NCBI GenBank assembly: GCA_942491735.1 | Contig: CALOCN010000014.1 | Span: 310,001 to 374,000 of the forward strand | DNA length: 64,000 nt | Origin: CALOCN01 sp942491735 | Lineage (GTDB): Bacteria > Eisenbacteria > RBG-16-71-46 > JABDJR01 | Direction of reading: 5' to 3' | Part shown: piece by piece, positions 29,168 to 38,433 of the stretch | How the letters are laid out: every line of letters begins with the position of its first letter | Position numbering within the stretch: the first letter of the stretch is position 1 | Notes under the pieces: generated by a model | What the model saw: the letters and a program-made list of their open reading frames with translations, nothing else | Told to the model about the DNA's origin: nothing | The model's database searches: none | Position numbers and translations under genes: made by a program

Positions 29168-30328
29168 ATGAATACCTCGCAGACATCCACCCACGCACCG
29201 GATTCGTCGCGGGTGATAGGCACCTATAGCACCGGGCAGCCCGGTCCTTCCGTGGTCGTGCTCGGGGGGATTCACGGCAACGAACCTTCCGGCACCCGTG
29301 CCGCCCCCCGCGTCCTGCAACACCTCGAGGAAAACCGGCTTCCCCTGCGCGGGGAACTGGTCGTCCTGAGAGGGAACCTGGCTGCGCTCGCTGCCGGACG
29401 GCGGTACATCGATCTCGATCTCAACCGACTGTGGACCACGGAGCGCATTGCCTCGTTGAGAAACGGAGGCCCCGCAACGCCCAGTTCGGAGGGTCGGGAA
29501 CAGATCGAGATCCTGGAACAGCTGGAGGCGGTCGCGTCCCGCAACGACGGCCCCCTGGTGGTCATGGATCTGCACACCACCTCCAGCGAAGGACCGCCGT
29601 TCATCGTCATGAGCGACACCCTGCGCAATCGACGACTCGCCTTGGCCATGCTGGGAACGGTGTTCCTGGGGCTGGAGGAGTCGGTCGACGGGACCCTGCT
29701 CGAGTTCCTCACTGAGCGGGGGCACACCGCGGTGGTGGTGGAGGGGGGGCAACATGAGGACCCCGCTTCGGAGCGGGTGCACGAGGCCGCGGTCTGGATG
29801 GGGTTGGTGGCCTCGGGGGCGCTGCGGGCCGGGGACCTTCCCGACCTCGGGGATCACCGCGCGGTGATGCGGGAGGCCACCCGGGGGCTGCCGCGATTCG
29901 TGGAGTTGCGCCAGCGGTGGGATGTAGCCGACGAGGATCGGTTCCGCATGGAGCCCGGATACCACGGCTTCCAGAGGGTGGGGCGGGGAGAAGTGGTGGC
30001 CCAGGACCGCAACGGGCCCATTCGGTTTCCCGAGTCGGGCCGGATCGTGATGCCGCTCTACCAGGAGCAGGGGAACGACGGTTTCTTTGTCGCGCGGGAC
30101 GTCCACGGCAACTGGCTCCGGCTTTCCACCCTGGTGCGTCGTCTGGGGTGGGCGCGTGCCTTGCCGCTGCTACCGGGGGTCTCGGTCCATCCTGACCGGC
30201 CCTATACCCTGGTGGTGGACCCCAGGCTTGCCCGGCTCTACACGGTGGAGATCTTCCACCTGTTCGGGTTCCGCAAGCGGGCGATGGAGAATGGCCGGTA
30301 CGTCTTTTCGAGACGCAGGCCGGTCTAG
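29168..30328 (+). CDS. succinylglutamate desuccinylase / aspartoacylase family zinc hydrolase
   Basis: The protein has 386 residues. The zinc site motif is G-I-H36-G-N-E39 and the later His is in MDLH136TTSS; DLNRLW at about 84-89 is the family substrate loop. Members (AstE, AspA) cleave an N-acyl amide from an amino acid. The C-terminal part (PGYHGFQRVGRGE...VMPLYQEQGNDGFFV) is the typical beta extension. Three bases separate it from the GCS2-CBS ligase, suggesting one enzyme makes and the other breaks an amide bond on related compounds. A second family member sits at 52202-53191. Confidence 0.9.
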   Translation: MNTSQTSTHAPDSSRVIGTYSTGQPGPSVVVLGGIHGNEPSGTRAAPRVLQHLEENRLPLRGELVVLRGNLAALAAGRRYIDLDLNRLWTTERIASLRNGGPATPSSEGREQIEILEQLEAVASRNDGPLVVMDLHTTSSEGPPFIVMSDTLRNRRLALAMLGTVFLGLEESVDGTLLEFLTERGHTAVVVEGGQHEDPASERVHEAAVWMGLVASGALRAGDLPDLGDHRAVMREATRGLPRFVELRQRWDVADEDRFRMEPGYHGFQRVGRGEVVAQDRNGPIRFPESGRIVMPLYQEQGNDGFFVARDVHGNWLRLSTLVRRLGWARALPLLPGVSVHPDRPYTLVVDPRLARLYTVEIFHLFGFRKRAMENGRYVFSRRRPV

Positions 30329-30367
30329 TCCCGCGGGGTTCGAGTCGGATCGAAACGTGTTATCGGC

Positions 30368-30396
30368 TTGACGCCATGGGGGCGCAAAACTAGTGT
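30368..30396 (+). promoter_or_regulatory. candidate promoter for the winged-helix/thiL pair
   Basis: TTGACG at 30368-30373 is followed after 17 bp by TAGTGT at 30391-30396. The -35 is good and the -10 poor. A GCCCC/GGGGC hairpin at 30414-30429 lies in the leader. Confidence 0.35.
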
Positions 30397-30447
30397 TCCC
30401 GGACTTTTTCATAGCCCCGGGTTCGGGGCAAAACAGGAGAGAAAACA

Positions 30448-30678
30448 ATGGAAGCAACGATGGAACTCGACTCGATGGTTGGTGAAATCGGCCTCGTGGC
30501 CGGAAAGATCTGGGCCTGCCTCAAGGAAGAGGCGGAAGAGGTGTCGTTCTCGGATCTGAAGGCCGAACTGGGCGAGACCCCTGCCATGGTGCAGCTTGCC
30601 GTGGGCTGGCTGGCCCGTGAAGGCAAGGTGGAGATCCGCAAGCAGGGCGCAGGCTACCGGGTGCGGCTTACCGACTGA
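30448..30678 (+). CDS. small winged-helix protein (DUF2582-like)
   Basis: The protein has 76 residues. The layout fits the DUF2582 winged helix family: a leading helix (GEIGLVAGKIWACLKE), a helix-turn-helix (VSFSDLKAELGETPAMVQLAVGW) and a wing (GKVEIRKQGAGYRVRL). It probably binds DNA or protein, and its target is unknown. AGGAGA lies 9 nt before the ATG. It is 24 bp upstream of thiL in the same direction, likely a two-gene unit. Confidence 0.8.
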   Translation: MEATMELDSMVGEIGLVAGKIWACLKEEAEEVSFSDLKAELGETPAMVQLAVGWLAREGKVEIRKQGAGYRVRLTD

Positions 30679-30702
30679 TTGTCTTTGCGGTAGCCTCCCG
30701 AC

Positions 30703-31761
30703 ATGTCTGAGCCAACCGTCGCGGATGTCGGCGAGCGAGCCCTGGTCCGCGCGATCCAGCATGCCTTGGGAGCACCCCCGGAAGGGACGTTGGGGCCCGG
30801 CGATGATGCCGCGGTCCTGCCCCGGGCACGCGGACGTGCCGTGTTGACCGTGGATGCCCTCGTGGAGGGAACCCACTTCCTGAGGACGTGGGCGACTCCC
30901 GAGGATGTCGGCCACAAGGCCCTGGCGGTCAGCCTGTCCGATGTTGCCGCCATGGGCGCGGTGCCTCGCTACGCCCTTGTGGCCCTGACCGTGCCCCCGG
31001 ACCTGCCTGCCGCGGGAGTGCTGCGGCTGATGCGCGGAGTGCATCGCCTGGCGCGAGGTCAAGACGTCGTGGTTGTCGGCGGCAACGTGACTCGGGGGGA
31101 GCGGATATCCGTGACCCTCACCGTCCAGGGCGAACTGGCCTCGGGACACCGCCCTTGGCTCCGTTCGGGGGCGAGGGTCGGCGATGCCGTATTTGTCACC
31201 GGGGTTCCCGGGTTGGCCCGTCTGGGCCATCGGCTGCTGGAGCAGGGTGGGGCGCAACCACTCTCCTGGGGCCGGGAGCGCACATCCCGCACCGCCCCGG
31301 CCGGAGCCTGGGCCCGGCGGGCGGTAGGCCGCTTTCTCCGGCCGGTGCCGCGGACGGACCTCGTCCCTTCCCTGCGGACGTTGCGACCCCATGCTGTCAT
31401 GGATGTCAGCGACGGGCTGGCCATGGACCTGGACCGGCTGGCCGAACTGGCCGGCGGGATCCGGGTGGAAGCTGCCCGACTGGAGCCCCCTCCTGGACTT
31501 GCCGAGTTGGCGGGGGAGCTGGGGGAGGATCCGGTGGCCAACGGGTGGATCGGGGGGGAGGACTACGAACTCGTGATCGCGGTCCCGCATAGCAGGATCT
31601 CGGTGCGGGAGTCCGGATCCCTGGGGGGGCAGCCCCTGACCCGAATCGGGGAGGTGGTGGGGGGGGCTCCCGGGGTGGACGGGCTTCCGGAAACCGTACG
31701 GGGGCGGTCGTTTACGCACTTTGGCAGCGATGATTTGCTTGGGGATGACCCGCGAAACTGA
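30703..31761 (+). CDS. thiL: thiamine-monophosphate kinase
   Basis: The protein has 352 residues and phosphorylates thiamine phosphate to thiamine diphosphate, the last cofactor step. It has the family motifs GPGDDAAVL near 32, VEGTHF near 55, VSLSDVAAMGA, MDVSDGLAMDL, and GGEDYELVIAV. The ribosome site is weak, so translation may be coupled to the winged-helix gene. No other thi genes or TPP riboswitch are nearby. Confidence 0.95.
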   Translation: MSEPTVADVGERALVRAIQHALGAPPEGTLGPGDDAAVLPRARGRAVLTVDALVEGTHFLRTWATPEDVGHKALAVSLSDVAAMGAVPRYALVALTVPPDLPAAGVLRLMRGVHRLARGQDVVVVGGNVTRGERISVTLTVQGELASGHRPWLRSGARVGDAVFVTGVPGLARLGHRLLEQGGAQPLSWGRERTSRTAPAGAWARRAVGRFLRPVPRTDLVPSLRTLRPHAVMDVSDGLAMDLDRLAELAGGIRVEAARLEPPPGLAELAGELGEDPVANGWIGGEDYELVIAVPHSRISVRESGSLGGQPLTRIGEVVGGAPGVDGLPETVRGRSFTHFGSDDLLGDDPRN

Positions 31762-31822
31762 TAGACTCACTGCGGGAACACGGACCGGAGCCGCCATTAA
31801 GGCGCACCTCGGTTCAATAATC

Positions 31823-31842
31823 GGTCGCGCGCGCTCGCGACC
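31823..31842. promoter_or_regulatory. perfect inverted repeat after thiL
   Basis: GGTCGCG-CGCGCT-CGCGACC, a 7-bp stem with a 6-nt loop, lies 61 bp past the thiL stop. There is no T tract. It may end the thiL transcript or serve as an operator for the next gene at 31983. Confidence 0.35.
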
Positions 31843-31982
31843 ACTGCAACCAGGGTACGGCATCGTCAGGGTACTAGATCACCGATAGAGGCTAGCAACA
31901 TCTCCGCTCCGTCCGCGCGCAGGATTGTTGTGCGCGGTTCGCATGCCCCAAAAGGGCAACCCGTTCCTGGCCTGGAGTTCCT

Positions 31983-32681
31983 ATGCAATTGCTGCGCGTC
32001 CTCGTAACACTCACCCTCATCTCCGGATGGATCAGCACCGTCGCGGTGGCGGCCTGTTTCGACCATCCCGGCGCCGGCGCACCCCAGTCCCCCGGGTTCG
32101 AGTTCGTGGTGGAGGACGAGGTCGAAGGCCCCGACGACCGTGGTCTGTTTCACTACACCTATCGGATCTATCGCGAGGATCGCGGCCAGGTCGACTACGG
32201 CGAAGCCACCCATTTTGGGCTCCTGCTGTCCTGCGCGGTCTATCCGGCGGGGTCCCTCATCCGTGGCGGGGGCGCCGGGATCGGGGTGGCGGGGGATGTC
32301 AGCACCTGCGGCTTGCGCATCGGTGAAGCCAGAGGGGACTTTGTCGTCCCGGGCGCATCCAACGACTGCACCGACACCGGATTCGAAGTCTCCTTCTGCG
32401 GCGGGGGTCTGATCCCCGACGGCGACTTTCGATCGTACCCGCAGGATACGGATGACCCGGTGCTGGTGGTGTCCTTCACCAGCCTGTCGGATCCCACCGA
32501 GGGCACCTGGTTCATGCGAGGGGGTGCGGTGGCCAATGCCGGCACGCCGGGCGCCACGCGGCAGCTCCTACGCGAACCGGTGGCGCTCCTGGCTAGCCAG
32601 ACCGTCCAGGTGCCGTCCTGTCTGTTCGTGGTCCCCACCGAATCGGTGAGCTGGGGGCTGCTCAAGAGCGGACGCCGCTGA
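31983..32681 (+). CDS. secreted protein of unknown function
   Basis: The protein has 232 residues with a signal peptide (LLRVLVTLTLISGWISTVAVAA). The mature part begins with Cys and contains about six more Cys in pairs (LLSCAV, STCGL, NDCTD, SFCGGG, PSCLF), suggesting disulphides and an exported location. No family is recognised. GGAG lies upstream of the ATG. It stands alone between thiL and aconitase. Confidence 0.7.
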   Translation: MQLLRVLVTLTLISGWISTVAVAACFDHPGAGAPQSPGFEFVVEDEVEGPDDRGLFHYTYRIYREDRGQVDYGEATHFGLLLSCAVYPAGSLIRGGGAGIGVAGDVSTCGLRIGEARGDFVVPGASNDCTDTGFEVSFCGGGLIPDGDFRSYPQDTDDPVLVVSFTSLSDPTEGTWFMRGGAVANAGTPGATRQLLREPVALLASQTVQVPSCLFVVPTESVSWGLLKSGRR

Positions 32682-32802
32682 ATCGATCGGTTCCCTCGCT
32701 CCTGGGGCACCTGCAGAAACCCGGCAAATCACGTATTCTTGAAGGTCCACCGGCCCCACGGATGGCTCGTGAAGCCCGTTGTGATTCAAGGAGATAGACC
32801 GA

Positions 32803-35079
32803 ATGCCCCAGATCGAAACCAGCCCCAGCCTTGTCCAGGCCACCTATGACCGTTCCCGCAAGAACCTGGAGGTGGTCAGGGAACGCCTGGGCCGCCCTCT
32901 GACCCTTGCCGAAAAGATCGTCTACGGGCATCTCGACAAACCGGCGGAGCAGGATCTGGATCCCGGCAAGGCCTATCTCGAGACCCGTCCGGATCGGGTG
33001 GCGCTGCAGGATGCGACGGCCCAGATGGCCATGCTCCAGTTCATGATGGCTCAACGCCCGGAGACGGCGGTTCCCACCACCATCCACGCGGATCACCTCA
33101 TTCGTGCCCATGTGGGTGCGGGACCGGATCTGGACAAGGCACTGACCGAGAACAACGAGGTCTACGCCTTTCTCAAGACCGTGGCCGCGAAGTACGGGGT
33201 GGGTTTCTGGAAGCCGGGGTCGGGGATCATCCACCAGGTCGTCCTGGAGAACTACGCGTTTCCCGGCGGCATGATGATCGGGACCGATTCCCACACTCCC
33301 AACGCCGGCGGTCTGGGCATGGTCGCGGTAGGGGTCGGGGGCGCCGATGCGGTGGACGTCATGGCCGGGTTCCCCTGGGAAGTGCTCCATCCCCTGCGTA
33401 CCGGCGTGTACCTGACCGGCGAGATGTCGGGTTGGACCGCCCCCAAGGATGTCATCCTCTGGGTCCTCGACCAGATTTCGGTCAAGGGCGGGACCAACCA
33501 CATCGTCGAGTACTTTGGGCCGGGGGCGTCGACCATCAGCGCCACCGGCAAGGGCACCATCTGCAACATGGGGGCCGAGCACGGCGCGACCACCTCGGTG
33601 TTCGTCTACGACGAACGGATGGAGGCCTATCTGCGTGCCACCGAGCGGGCCGAGATCGCGGACCTGGCCAACCGGAACCGGGATCTCCTCACCGTGGATA
33701 GCGACGTGGAAGCCGATCCCGGAAAGTTCTACCACCGGGTCCTGGAACTGGATCTCAGCAAGCTGGAGCCGTACCTGGTGGGCCCGCACTCTCCGGATCT
33801 GGCGCGGCCGGTGTCCGAGGTGGCCAAGGCGGTCCAGGCCGAGGACTACCCGGATACGGTGTCGGTGGCTCTCATCGGCTCCTGCACCAACTCGTCCTAC
33901 GAGGACATTTCCCGCGCCGCCGACGTGGCGCAACAGGCCCTGGACCACGGGGTCCGCATGGCCAGTCCGCTCATGGTGACTCCCGGTAGCGAGCTCATCA
34001 TGGCCACCATCCGTCGTGACGGCCAGATGGGGACCCTGGAGAAGGCGGGCGCCACCGTCTTGGCCAATGCGTGCGGTCCGTGCATTGGACAGTGGGCGCG
34101 CCCCGAGATCCGCAAGGGGGAACGCAATACGATTGTCACCTCGTTCAACCGGAACTTTCCCGGGCGCAACGACGCCAATCCGGACACCCTGGCCTTCATC
34201 GCCAGCCCGGAAATCGTCATGGCCTACGGTCTTTCCGGCAAACTCTCCTTCAACCCTCTCCAGGACGAGCTGACCGGGGCCAACGGGAAGAGCTGGAAGC
34301 TGACCCCGCCCAAGCCGGCCCCGGAGCTTCCCAAGGACGGATTCGTGTTTGCCCGGGATGGATATGCGGCGCCCCCCGAGGACGGCAGCTCGGTGGAGGT
34401 TGCGGTGGCTCCGGACAGCAAGCGCCTCCAGCTGCTGACCCCGTTCTCGGAGCCCGAGGTGTCGCGATTCCAGGACATGCCCCTCCTTATCAAGACCCGG
34501 GGCAAGACCACGACGGATCACATCTCCCCCGCCGGACCCTGGCTCCGCTTCCGTGGGCATCTGGACAACATCAGCGACAACATGTTCACCGGCGCGATCA
34601 ACGCCTTCACCGCGGGTCGCGGGACCACGCGGAACCCGGTGAGCGGGCAGGCCGATCAGCCCATTCCCGCGGTGGCCCGGGCCCTCAAGGCGGAAGGGCG
34701 CATGTGGGTGGTGGTGGGAGACGAGAACTACGGCGAAGGGTCCAGCCGGGAGCATGCGGCCATGGAGCCGCGACACCTGGGATGCGGCGCGGTGATCGTG
34801 CGTGGGTTTGCTCGCATCGCCGAGACCAACCTCAAGAAGCAGGGGGTGTTGCCCTTGACCTTCGCCGAGGCGGCGGACTACGACAAGGTTCGGGAAGACG
34901 ACACGTTCTCGTTCCCGGAACTCAAGAGCCTGGCCCCTGGCCGTCCCGTGGACGTGATCTTGAATCACGCGGATGGCACGACCGAAACCGTCACGCTGCG
35001 ACATTCGCTCAACGACGACCAGGTGTCCTGGTTCTGGGCCGGAAGCGCGCTGAATCTTCTCGGTAAGCAACCGGCCTAG
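32803..35079 (+). CDS. acn: aconitate hydratase, mitochondrial type
   Basis: The protein has 758 residues. It isomerises citrate and isocitrate in the TCA cycle using a [4Fe-4S] cluster held by C361 (GSCTNSS), C424 and C427 (ACGPCIGQW). GTDSHTPNAGGLG and the C-terminal swivel domain (SSREHAAMEPRHLG, GFARIAETNLKKQG) are intact. The length and KPGSGIIHQ fit the mitochondrial-like branch rather than AcnA or AcnB. AAGGAG precedes the ATG; a TATTCT at 32734 could be a -10. Its stop overlaps the convergent gene by 4 bp. Confidence 0.97.
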   Translation: MPQIETSPSLVQATYDRSRKNLEVVRERLGRPLTLAEKIVYGHLDKPAEQDLDPGKAYLETRPDRVALQDATAQMAMLQFMMAQRPETAVPTTIHADHLIRAHVGAGPDLDKALTENNEVYAFLKTVAAKYGVGFWKPGSGIIHQVVLENYAFPGGMMIGTDSHTPNAGGLGMVAVGVGGADAVDVMAGFPWEVLHPLRTGVYLTGEMSGWTAPKDVILWVLDQISVKGGTNHIVEYFGPGASTISATGKGTICNMGAEHGATTSVFVYDERMEAYLRATERAEIADLANRNRDLLTVDSDVEADPGKFYHRVLELDLSKLEPYLVGPHSPDLARPVSEVAKAVQAEDYPDTVSVALIGSCTNSSYEDISRAADVAQQALDHGVRMASPLMVTPGSELIMATIRRDGQMGTLEKAGATVLANACGPCIGQWARPEIRKGERNTIVTSFNRNFPGRNDANPDTLAFIASPEIVMAYGLSGKLSFNPLQDELTGANGKSWKLTPPKPAPELPKDGFVFARDGYAAPPEDGSSVEVAVAPDSKRLQLLTPFSEPEVSRFQDMPLLIKTRGKTTTDHISPAGPWLRFRGHLDNISDNMFTGAINAFTAGRGTTRNPVSGQADQPIPAVARALKAEGRMWVVVGDENYGEGSSREHAAMEPRHLGCGAVIVRGFARIAETNLKKQGVLPLTFAEAADYDKVREDDTFSFPELKSLAPGRPVDVILNHADGTTETVTLRHSLNDDQVSWFWAGSALNLLGKQPA

Positions 35080-35678
35080 TAGTTGCTGGACGACATGGCG
35101 GCCATCGCCACGACAAGAAGCGCAATTGGGACCGCCGGGGCGAGATAGGACTGGAGCGAACCGCCCAGGTAGATCGACGCGGCGGTGCCGGAGGGGGTGT
35201 CGGGGAAGTTCTCCCGGGTGTCGAAGGCGAAGACGTCGAAGCCCAGATCCACGGAGACCAAGCCGGAGAACAGGACGCTGATCGATCCGAACCCGCCGGG
35301 GTATTTGGGGGCGACCTGGTTGTCGGAACCCGAGACGAGAATCCCCAGGGTGGCGTCCAGCGCGATCCCCTCGTCAAGCTGGCGTCGGTAGCGTGGACCA
35401 ATCCCCCAGCGGGACCCGTTTCCATCCGCGGCGACGTGAAAGACCCCTCCCCACGAATCGGGACCGGCCCCTCCCGTACGAAACCCGACATCCGCGGTGA
35501 ACAGGAACTCCGGGTCCCTGCCTCGAGCCGACGTGACGAGGGGTGCATGAAGTCCTGAGGCCAGGATCAGCCGAAGCTCCGAACTCGATTCCGTTTCCTG
35601 GAGTGCGTCGGCCAAGGCGACGGAGGGAGCGAGCGCCAGGAGCCACATGATCGTGGCCAGCGTGGCTGTGGGTTGCAT
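35076..35678 (-). CDS. exported protein, possible small beta-barrel
   Basis: The protein has 200 residues from ATG 35678, which has GGGAGG 6 nt upstream and starts a clear signal peptide (WLLALAPSVALA). The middle is rich in alternating, Gly-containing strands (FLFTADVGFRTGG, WGIGPRYRRQ, SVLFSGLVSVDLGFDVF) like small outer-membrane barrels. A hydrophobic helix-like stretch lies near the end (AVPIALLVVAMAAM). The function is unknown. It is convergent with aconitase and divergent from ubiD. Confidence 0.6.
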   Translation of the reverse strand: MQPTATLATIMWLLALAPSVALADALQETESSSELRLILASGLHAPLVTSARGRDPEFLFTADVGFRTGGAGPDSWGGVFHVAADGNGSRWGIGPRYRRQLDEGIALDATLGILVSGSDNQVAPKYPGGFGSISVLFSGLVSVDLGFDVFAFDTRENFPDTPSGTAASIYLGGSLQSYLAPAVPIALLVVAMAAMSSSNY

Positions 35679-35848
35679 GGAGGGCCTCCCGGGTGAATCG
35701 GTCGGTTCCTCTCCAGTGCATGGGCCATGCCGGGACAAAGGGGGAACCCCGCCCCCAGGCGTGGGGGTTGGGGGGGAAGGAGTTACGGTTGCCGTGCTCC
35801 GGATCCGGAATCAGAGCGGGCGATGGCTGTGCGCCTGGCGTCGGGTTT

Positions 35849-35866
35849 CGTATCCGCGTGGATACG
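35849..35866. promoter_or_regulatory. perfect palindrome upstream of ubiD
   Basis: CGTATCC-GCGT-GGATACG is a 7-bp inverted repeat 72 bp before the ubiD start, in the divergent gap. It is either an operator or a leader hairpin. Confidence 0.4.
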
Positions 35867-35937
35867 CTACGCAGGTCCGGGTGGGGCGTGTATCCTCACG
35901 CTCCCGAGTTCGGTTCGCCCCGCCCCCGAGAGACCCA

Positions 35938-37740
35938 ATGCCCGCTGCCTACCCCGATCTTCAGACCTTCATGCACGCGCTGCGCCGACAAGGTGAGCTG
36001 GTCACCGTCGAAGCACCCGTGGATCCCCGCCTGGAAGCGCCGGAGATCCACCGCCGCGTGATTGCCGCCGGGGGACCGGCCCTGCTGTTCACCAACCCCA
36101 TCGGGGCGAGCTTCCCCCTGGTGACCAACCTGTTCGGGACGGCGGGCCGGGTGGAGATGGCCTTTGGCCGGCGACCCCGGAACTTTGTTGCCCAGGTAGC
36201 GGGGCTCCCCGAACGTCTCATGCCCCCGACCCCCGCCGCGCTGTGGGGCGAGCGCCACCTGTTTGCCGCCCTGGCCAAGGTCGGGCTCAAGCAGAAGGCG
36301 ACCGCTCCGGTGCGCGAGGTGCGGATGGATCCCGTGGATCTCGGGACCCTGCCGGTCCTCACCACCTGGCCCGAGGACGGGGGACCCTTTGTCACCCTGC
36401 CCCTGGTCTACACGGAGCACCCCAAGGACGGGGGACACAACCTGGGGATGTACCGTCTCCACGTGCATGATCGCGACCGCACGGGCATGCATTGGCAGAT
36501 CGGCAAGGGAGGTGGATTCCACTACCAACTGGCCGAGGCCGCCGGCCGCCCCCTGCCGGCCAACGTATTCCTGGGGGGCCCTCCGGGTCTCATGCTCGCG
36601 GCGATCGCTCCCCTTCCGGAGAACGTCCCGGAACTGCTCCTGGCCTCGCTGCTGTTGGGGGAACGGATCCCCCTCGCCCCCAATCCGTCCGGCCCGCTTC
36701 CGCTGATGGCTTCGGCCGAGTTCACCCTGGTCGGCGAGGTCGCCCCCCACGAACGGCAACCGGAAGGGCCGTTCGGTGATCACTACGGGTACTACTCGCT
36801 GCAGCACGACTACCCGGTGTTCCAGGTGCGCAGCGTCTACCACCGCAGGAACGCGGTCTATCCGGCGACGGTGGTAGGCAAGCCTCGCCAGGAAGACTTC
36901 TTCATCGGCGACTTCCTGCAGGAACTCCTCTCCCCCATCTTCCCCGTGGTCATGCCCGCGGTGACCGACCTCTGGTCCTACGGCGAGACCGGGTACCACT
37001 CCCTGGCTGCCGCGGTGGTCAAGCAGCGTTACAAGCGCGAGGCCATGGCCTCGGCCTTTCGCATCCTGGGAGAGGGTCAGCTCTCGTTGACCAAGTTCCT
37101 GCTCGTGCTGGATCAGCCGCGGGACCTGAAGGACTTTGCCGGGACGCTGGAGCACGTGTTGGCCCGGGCGGACTTCCGAACGGATCTCTACGTATTCGGC
37201 AACCTGTCCATGGACACGCTCGACTACACCGGGCCCAAGGTCAACGAAGGATCCAAGGGCGTGCTGCTGGGAGTGGGTGATCCCGTCCGGGACCTGCCGC
37301 GGGAGTACACCGGCACGCCGCCCTCGGGAGTGAAGAGCGTTCGGGTTTTCTGCGGCGGTTGCCTGGCGGTTTCGGGGCCCTCCTATGCGGAGGACCCCCA
37401 CGCCCCCGCGGCCCTGGCCGGGCACGAGTCCTTCCGGGAGTGGCCGTTGTTGGTGATGGTGGACGATGCCGAGCGTGCCACCCGCAGTCCCATGAACTTC
37501 CTCTGGACCACATTTACCCGGTTCGAGCCCGCGGCCGATGTGCACGCGGCCTCGGTGGATCTGGTGCGCCGGCACGTGTCCTACACCGCCCCGGTGGTCA
37601 TCGATGCCCGCATGAAACCGGACTACCCGGCTGAACTCTCCTGTGACCCGGAAACAGCGGCCCGGGTCAGCGAGCGCTGGAAGGAGTACTTCCCCGGGGG
37701 AATGGAGATGGGTGACTCGGAGAAAGGGCACCTGGACTAA
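35938..37740 (+). CDS. UbiD-family decarboxylase
   Basis: The protein has 600 residues from ATG 35938; the open frame extends to 35647 but that part has no UbiD sequence. UbiD enzymes are prenylated-FMN-dependent (de)carboxylases of aromatic or alpha,beta-unsaturated acids. Family features are GMYRLHVHDRDRTGMHW, GGPPGLMLAA, the EGPFGDHYGYYS loop, and MPAVTDLWSYGE. No UbiX (prFMN synthase) or quinone genes adjoin, so a role in ubiquinone or menaquinone synthesis versus aromatic metabolism is open. A palindrome lies upstream. Confidence 0.92.
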   Translation: MPAAYPDLQTFMHALRRQGELVTVEAPVDPRLEAPEIHRRVIAAGGPALLFTNPIGASFPLVTNLFGTAGRVEMAFGRRPRNFVAQVAGLPERLMPPTPAALWGERHLFAALAKVGLKQKATAPVREVRMDPVDLGTLPVLTTWPEDGGPFVTLPLVYTEHPKDGGHNLGMYRLHVHDRDRTGMHWQIGKGGGFHYQLAEAAGRPLPANVFLGGPPGLMLAAIAPLPENVPELLLASLLLGERIPLAPNPSGPLPLMASAEFTLVGEVAPHERQPEGPFGDHYGYYSLQHDYPVFQVRSVYHRRNAVYPATVVGKPRQEDFFIGDFLQELLSPIFPVVMPAVTDLWSYGETGYHSLAAAVVKQRYKREAMASAFRILGEGQLSLTKFLLVLDQPRDLKDFAGTLEHVLARADFRTDLYVFGNLSMDTLDYTGPKVNEGSKGVLLGVGDPVRDLPREYTGTPPSGVKSVRVFCGGCLAVSGPSYAEDPHAPAALAGHESFREWPLLVMVDDAERATRSPMNFLWTTFTRFEPAADVHAASVDLVRRHVSYTAPVVIDARMKPDYPAELSCDPETAARVSERWKEYFPGGMEMGDSEKGHLD

Positions 37741-37754
37741 GTTCTGTACATAGT

Positions 37755-37799
37755 TTGTCTAATTATTGTCTAGACAAATCTTGTCTGCCGGCCTATCCT
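37755..37799 (+). promoter_or_regulatory. promoter overlapped by TTGTCT repeats and a TTGTCTAGACAA palindrome
   Basis: TAGACA (37771-37776), 17 bp, TATCCT (37794-37799) makes a fair promoter. The 12-bp perfect palindrome TTGTCTAGACAA (37766-37777) overlaps the -35, and further TTGTCT copies lie at 37755-37760 and 37781-37786. The A+T-rich block stands out in this genome and looks like a repressor or activator operator. Confidence 0.55.
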
Positions 37800-37830
37800 G
37801 GGTAACTCAAGCAAGGAATCGAGTCCCCCA

Positions 37831-38433
37831 ATGAGAAGGTCGGCCCGGATGGAGCACATCAGAGCAATCGTCGGCGGTGCGGTCGGGATCCTGTTGCTTC
37901 TGTCCAGCCCGGCTCCCGGAGGCCCCTTGAACGACCCCGCGTCCCTCGTGGATTTCAGCGGTGAAGATCCCTCGACCTGGAGCCCGGTCAACGACGGGGT
38001 GATGGGCGGCCTCTCCCGGAGCGCCATGCGGATCACGGAAGAGGGTACGGGTGTCTTCTCGGGGGTGCTCTCGCTGGAGAACAACGGGGGGTTCGCTTCG
38101 GTGCGGGTGCGGCCCAAGGCATCCGATCTTTCGGCGCACTTGGGTCTGGCAATTCGGGTCCGGGGGGATGGACGGACGTACCAGTTGAGGCTGCGGACCG
38201 ACGACCGGTTCGACGGCGTGGCCTATCGGGCCGTGTTCGACACCGTGGAGAACGAGTGGCTCACCGTGAGAATCCCGTTTGCCGAGTTCGTTCCCACCTT
38301 TCGCGGGCGGGTTCTGGATGACGTTCCGGCCCTGGACACGCGCCGGATCAGTCAGATGGCGTTGATGGTGGCCGACAAGCGATCCGGCGCCTTCGTCCTG
38401 GAAATCGAGTCCATCCGGGCCTTCGGTCAATGA
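37831..38433 (+). CDS. CIA30-family secreted protein
   Basis: The protein has 200 residues. The hallmark WSPVNDGVMGGLS (about 50-62) and the closing beta-strand pattern (FVLEIESIRAFG) place it in the CIA30 family, a galactose-binding-like jelly-roll fold named after a complex I assembly factor. Many bacterial members are uncharacterised. It has an N-terminal hydrophobic signal (IVGGAVGILLLLSSPAPG). The ATG at 37849 is an equally good start with AGAAGG upstream. The gene sits under the TTGTCTAGACAA operator and overlaps the next small ORF by ATGA. Confidence 0.75.
   Translation: MRRSARMEHIRAIVGGAVGILLLLSSPAPGGPLNDPASLVDFSGEDPSTWSPVNDGVMGGLSRSAMRITEEGTGVFSGVLSLENNGGFASVRVRPKASDLSAHLGLAIRVRGDGRTYQLRLRTDDRFDGVAYRAVFDTVENEWLTVRIPFAEFVPTFRGRVLDDVPALDTRRISQMALMVADKRSGAFVLEIESIRAFGQ

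Noticed and set aside
27110..30106. 998-codon - strand frame opposite GCS2-CBS and the aspartoacylase-family gene
   Set aside because: Antisense shadow running across two clear genes; no recognisable domain.
30335..30360. GGGTTCGAGTC, resembling a tRNA T-arm
   Set aside because: The flanking bases do not pair (CGGGG with CGGAT) and no acceptor, D or anticodon arm can be built.
32662..35070. 802-codon - strand frame opposite aconitase
   Set aside because: Aconitase is certain on the + strand; this frame is its complement.
35896..37731. 611-codon - strand frame opposite ubiD
   Set aside because: Complement of the UbiD gene; no signal or domain.
37755..37786. Three TTGTCT copies as a possible CRISPR or VNTR
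   Set aside because: Copies are 6 bp with uneven spacing (11 and 15 bp) and centre on a palindrome over a -35; an operator fits better.
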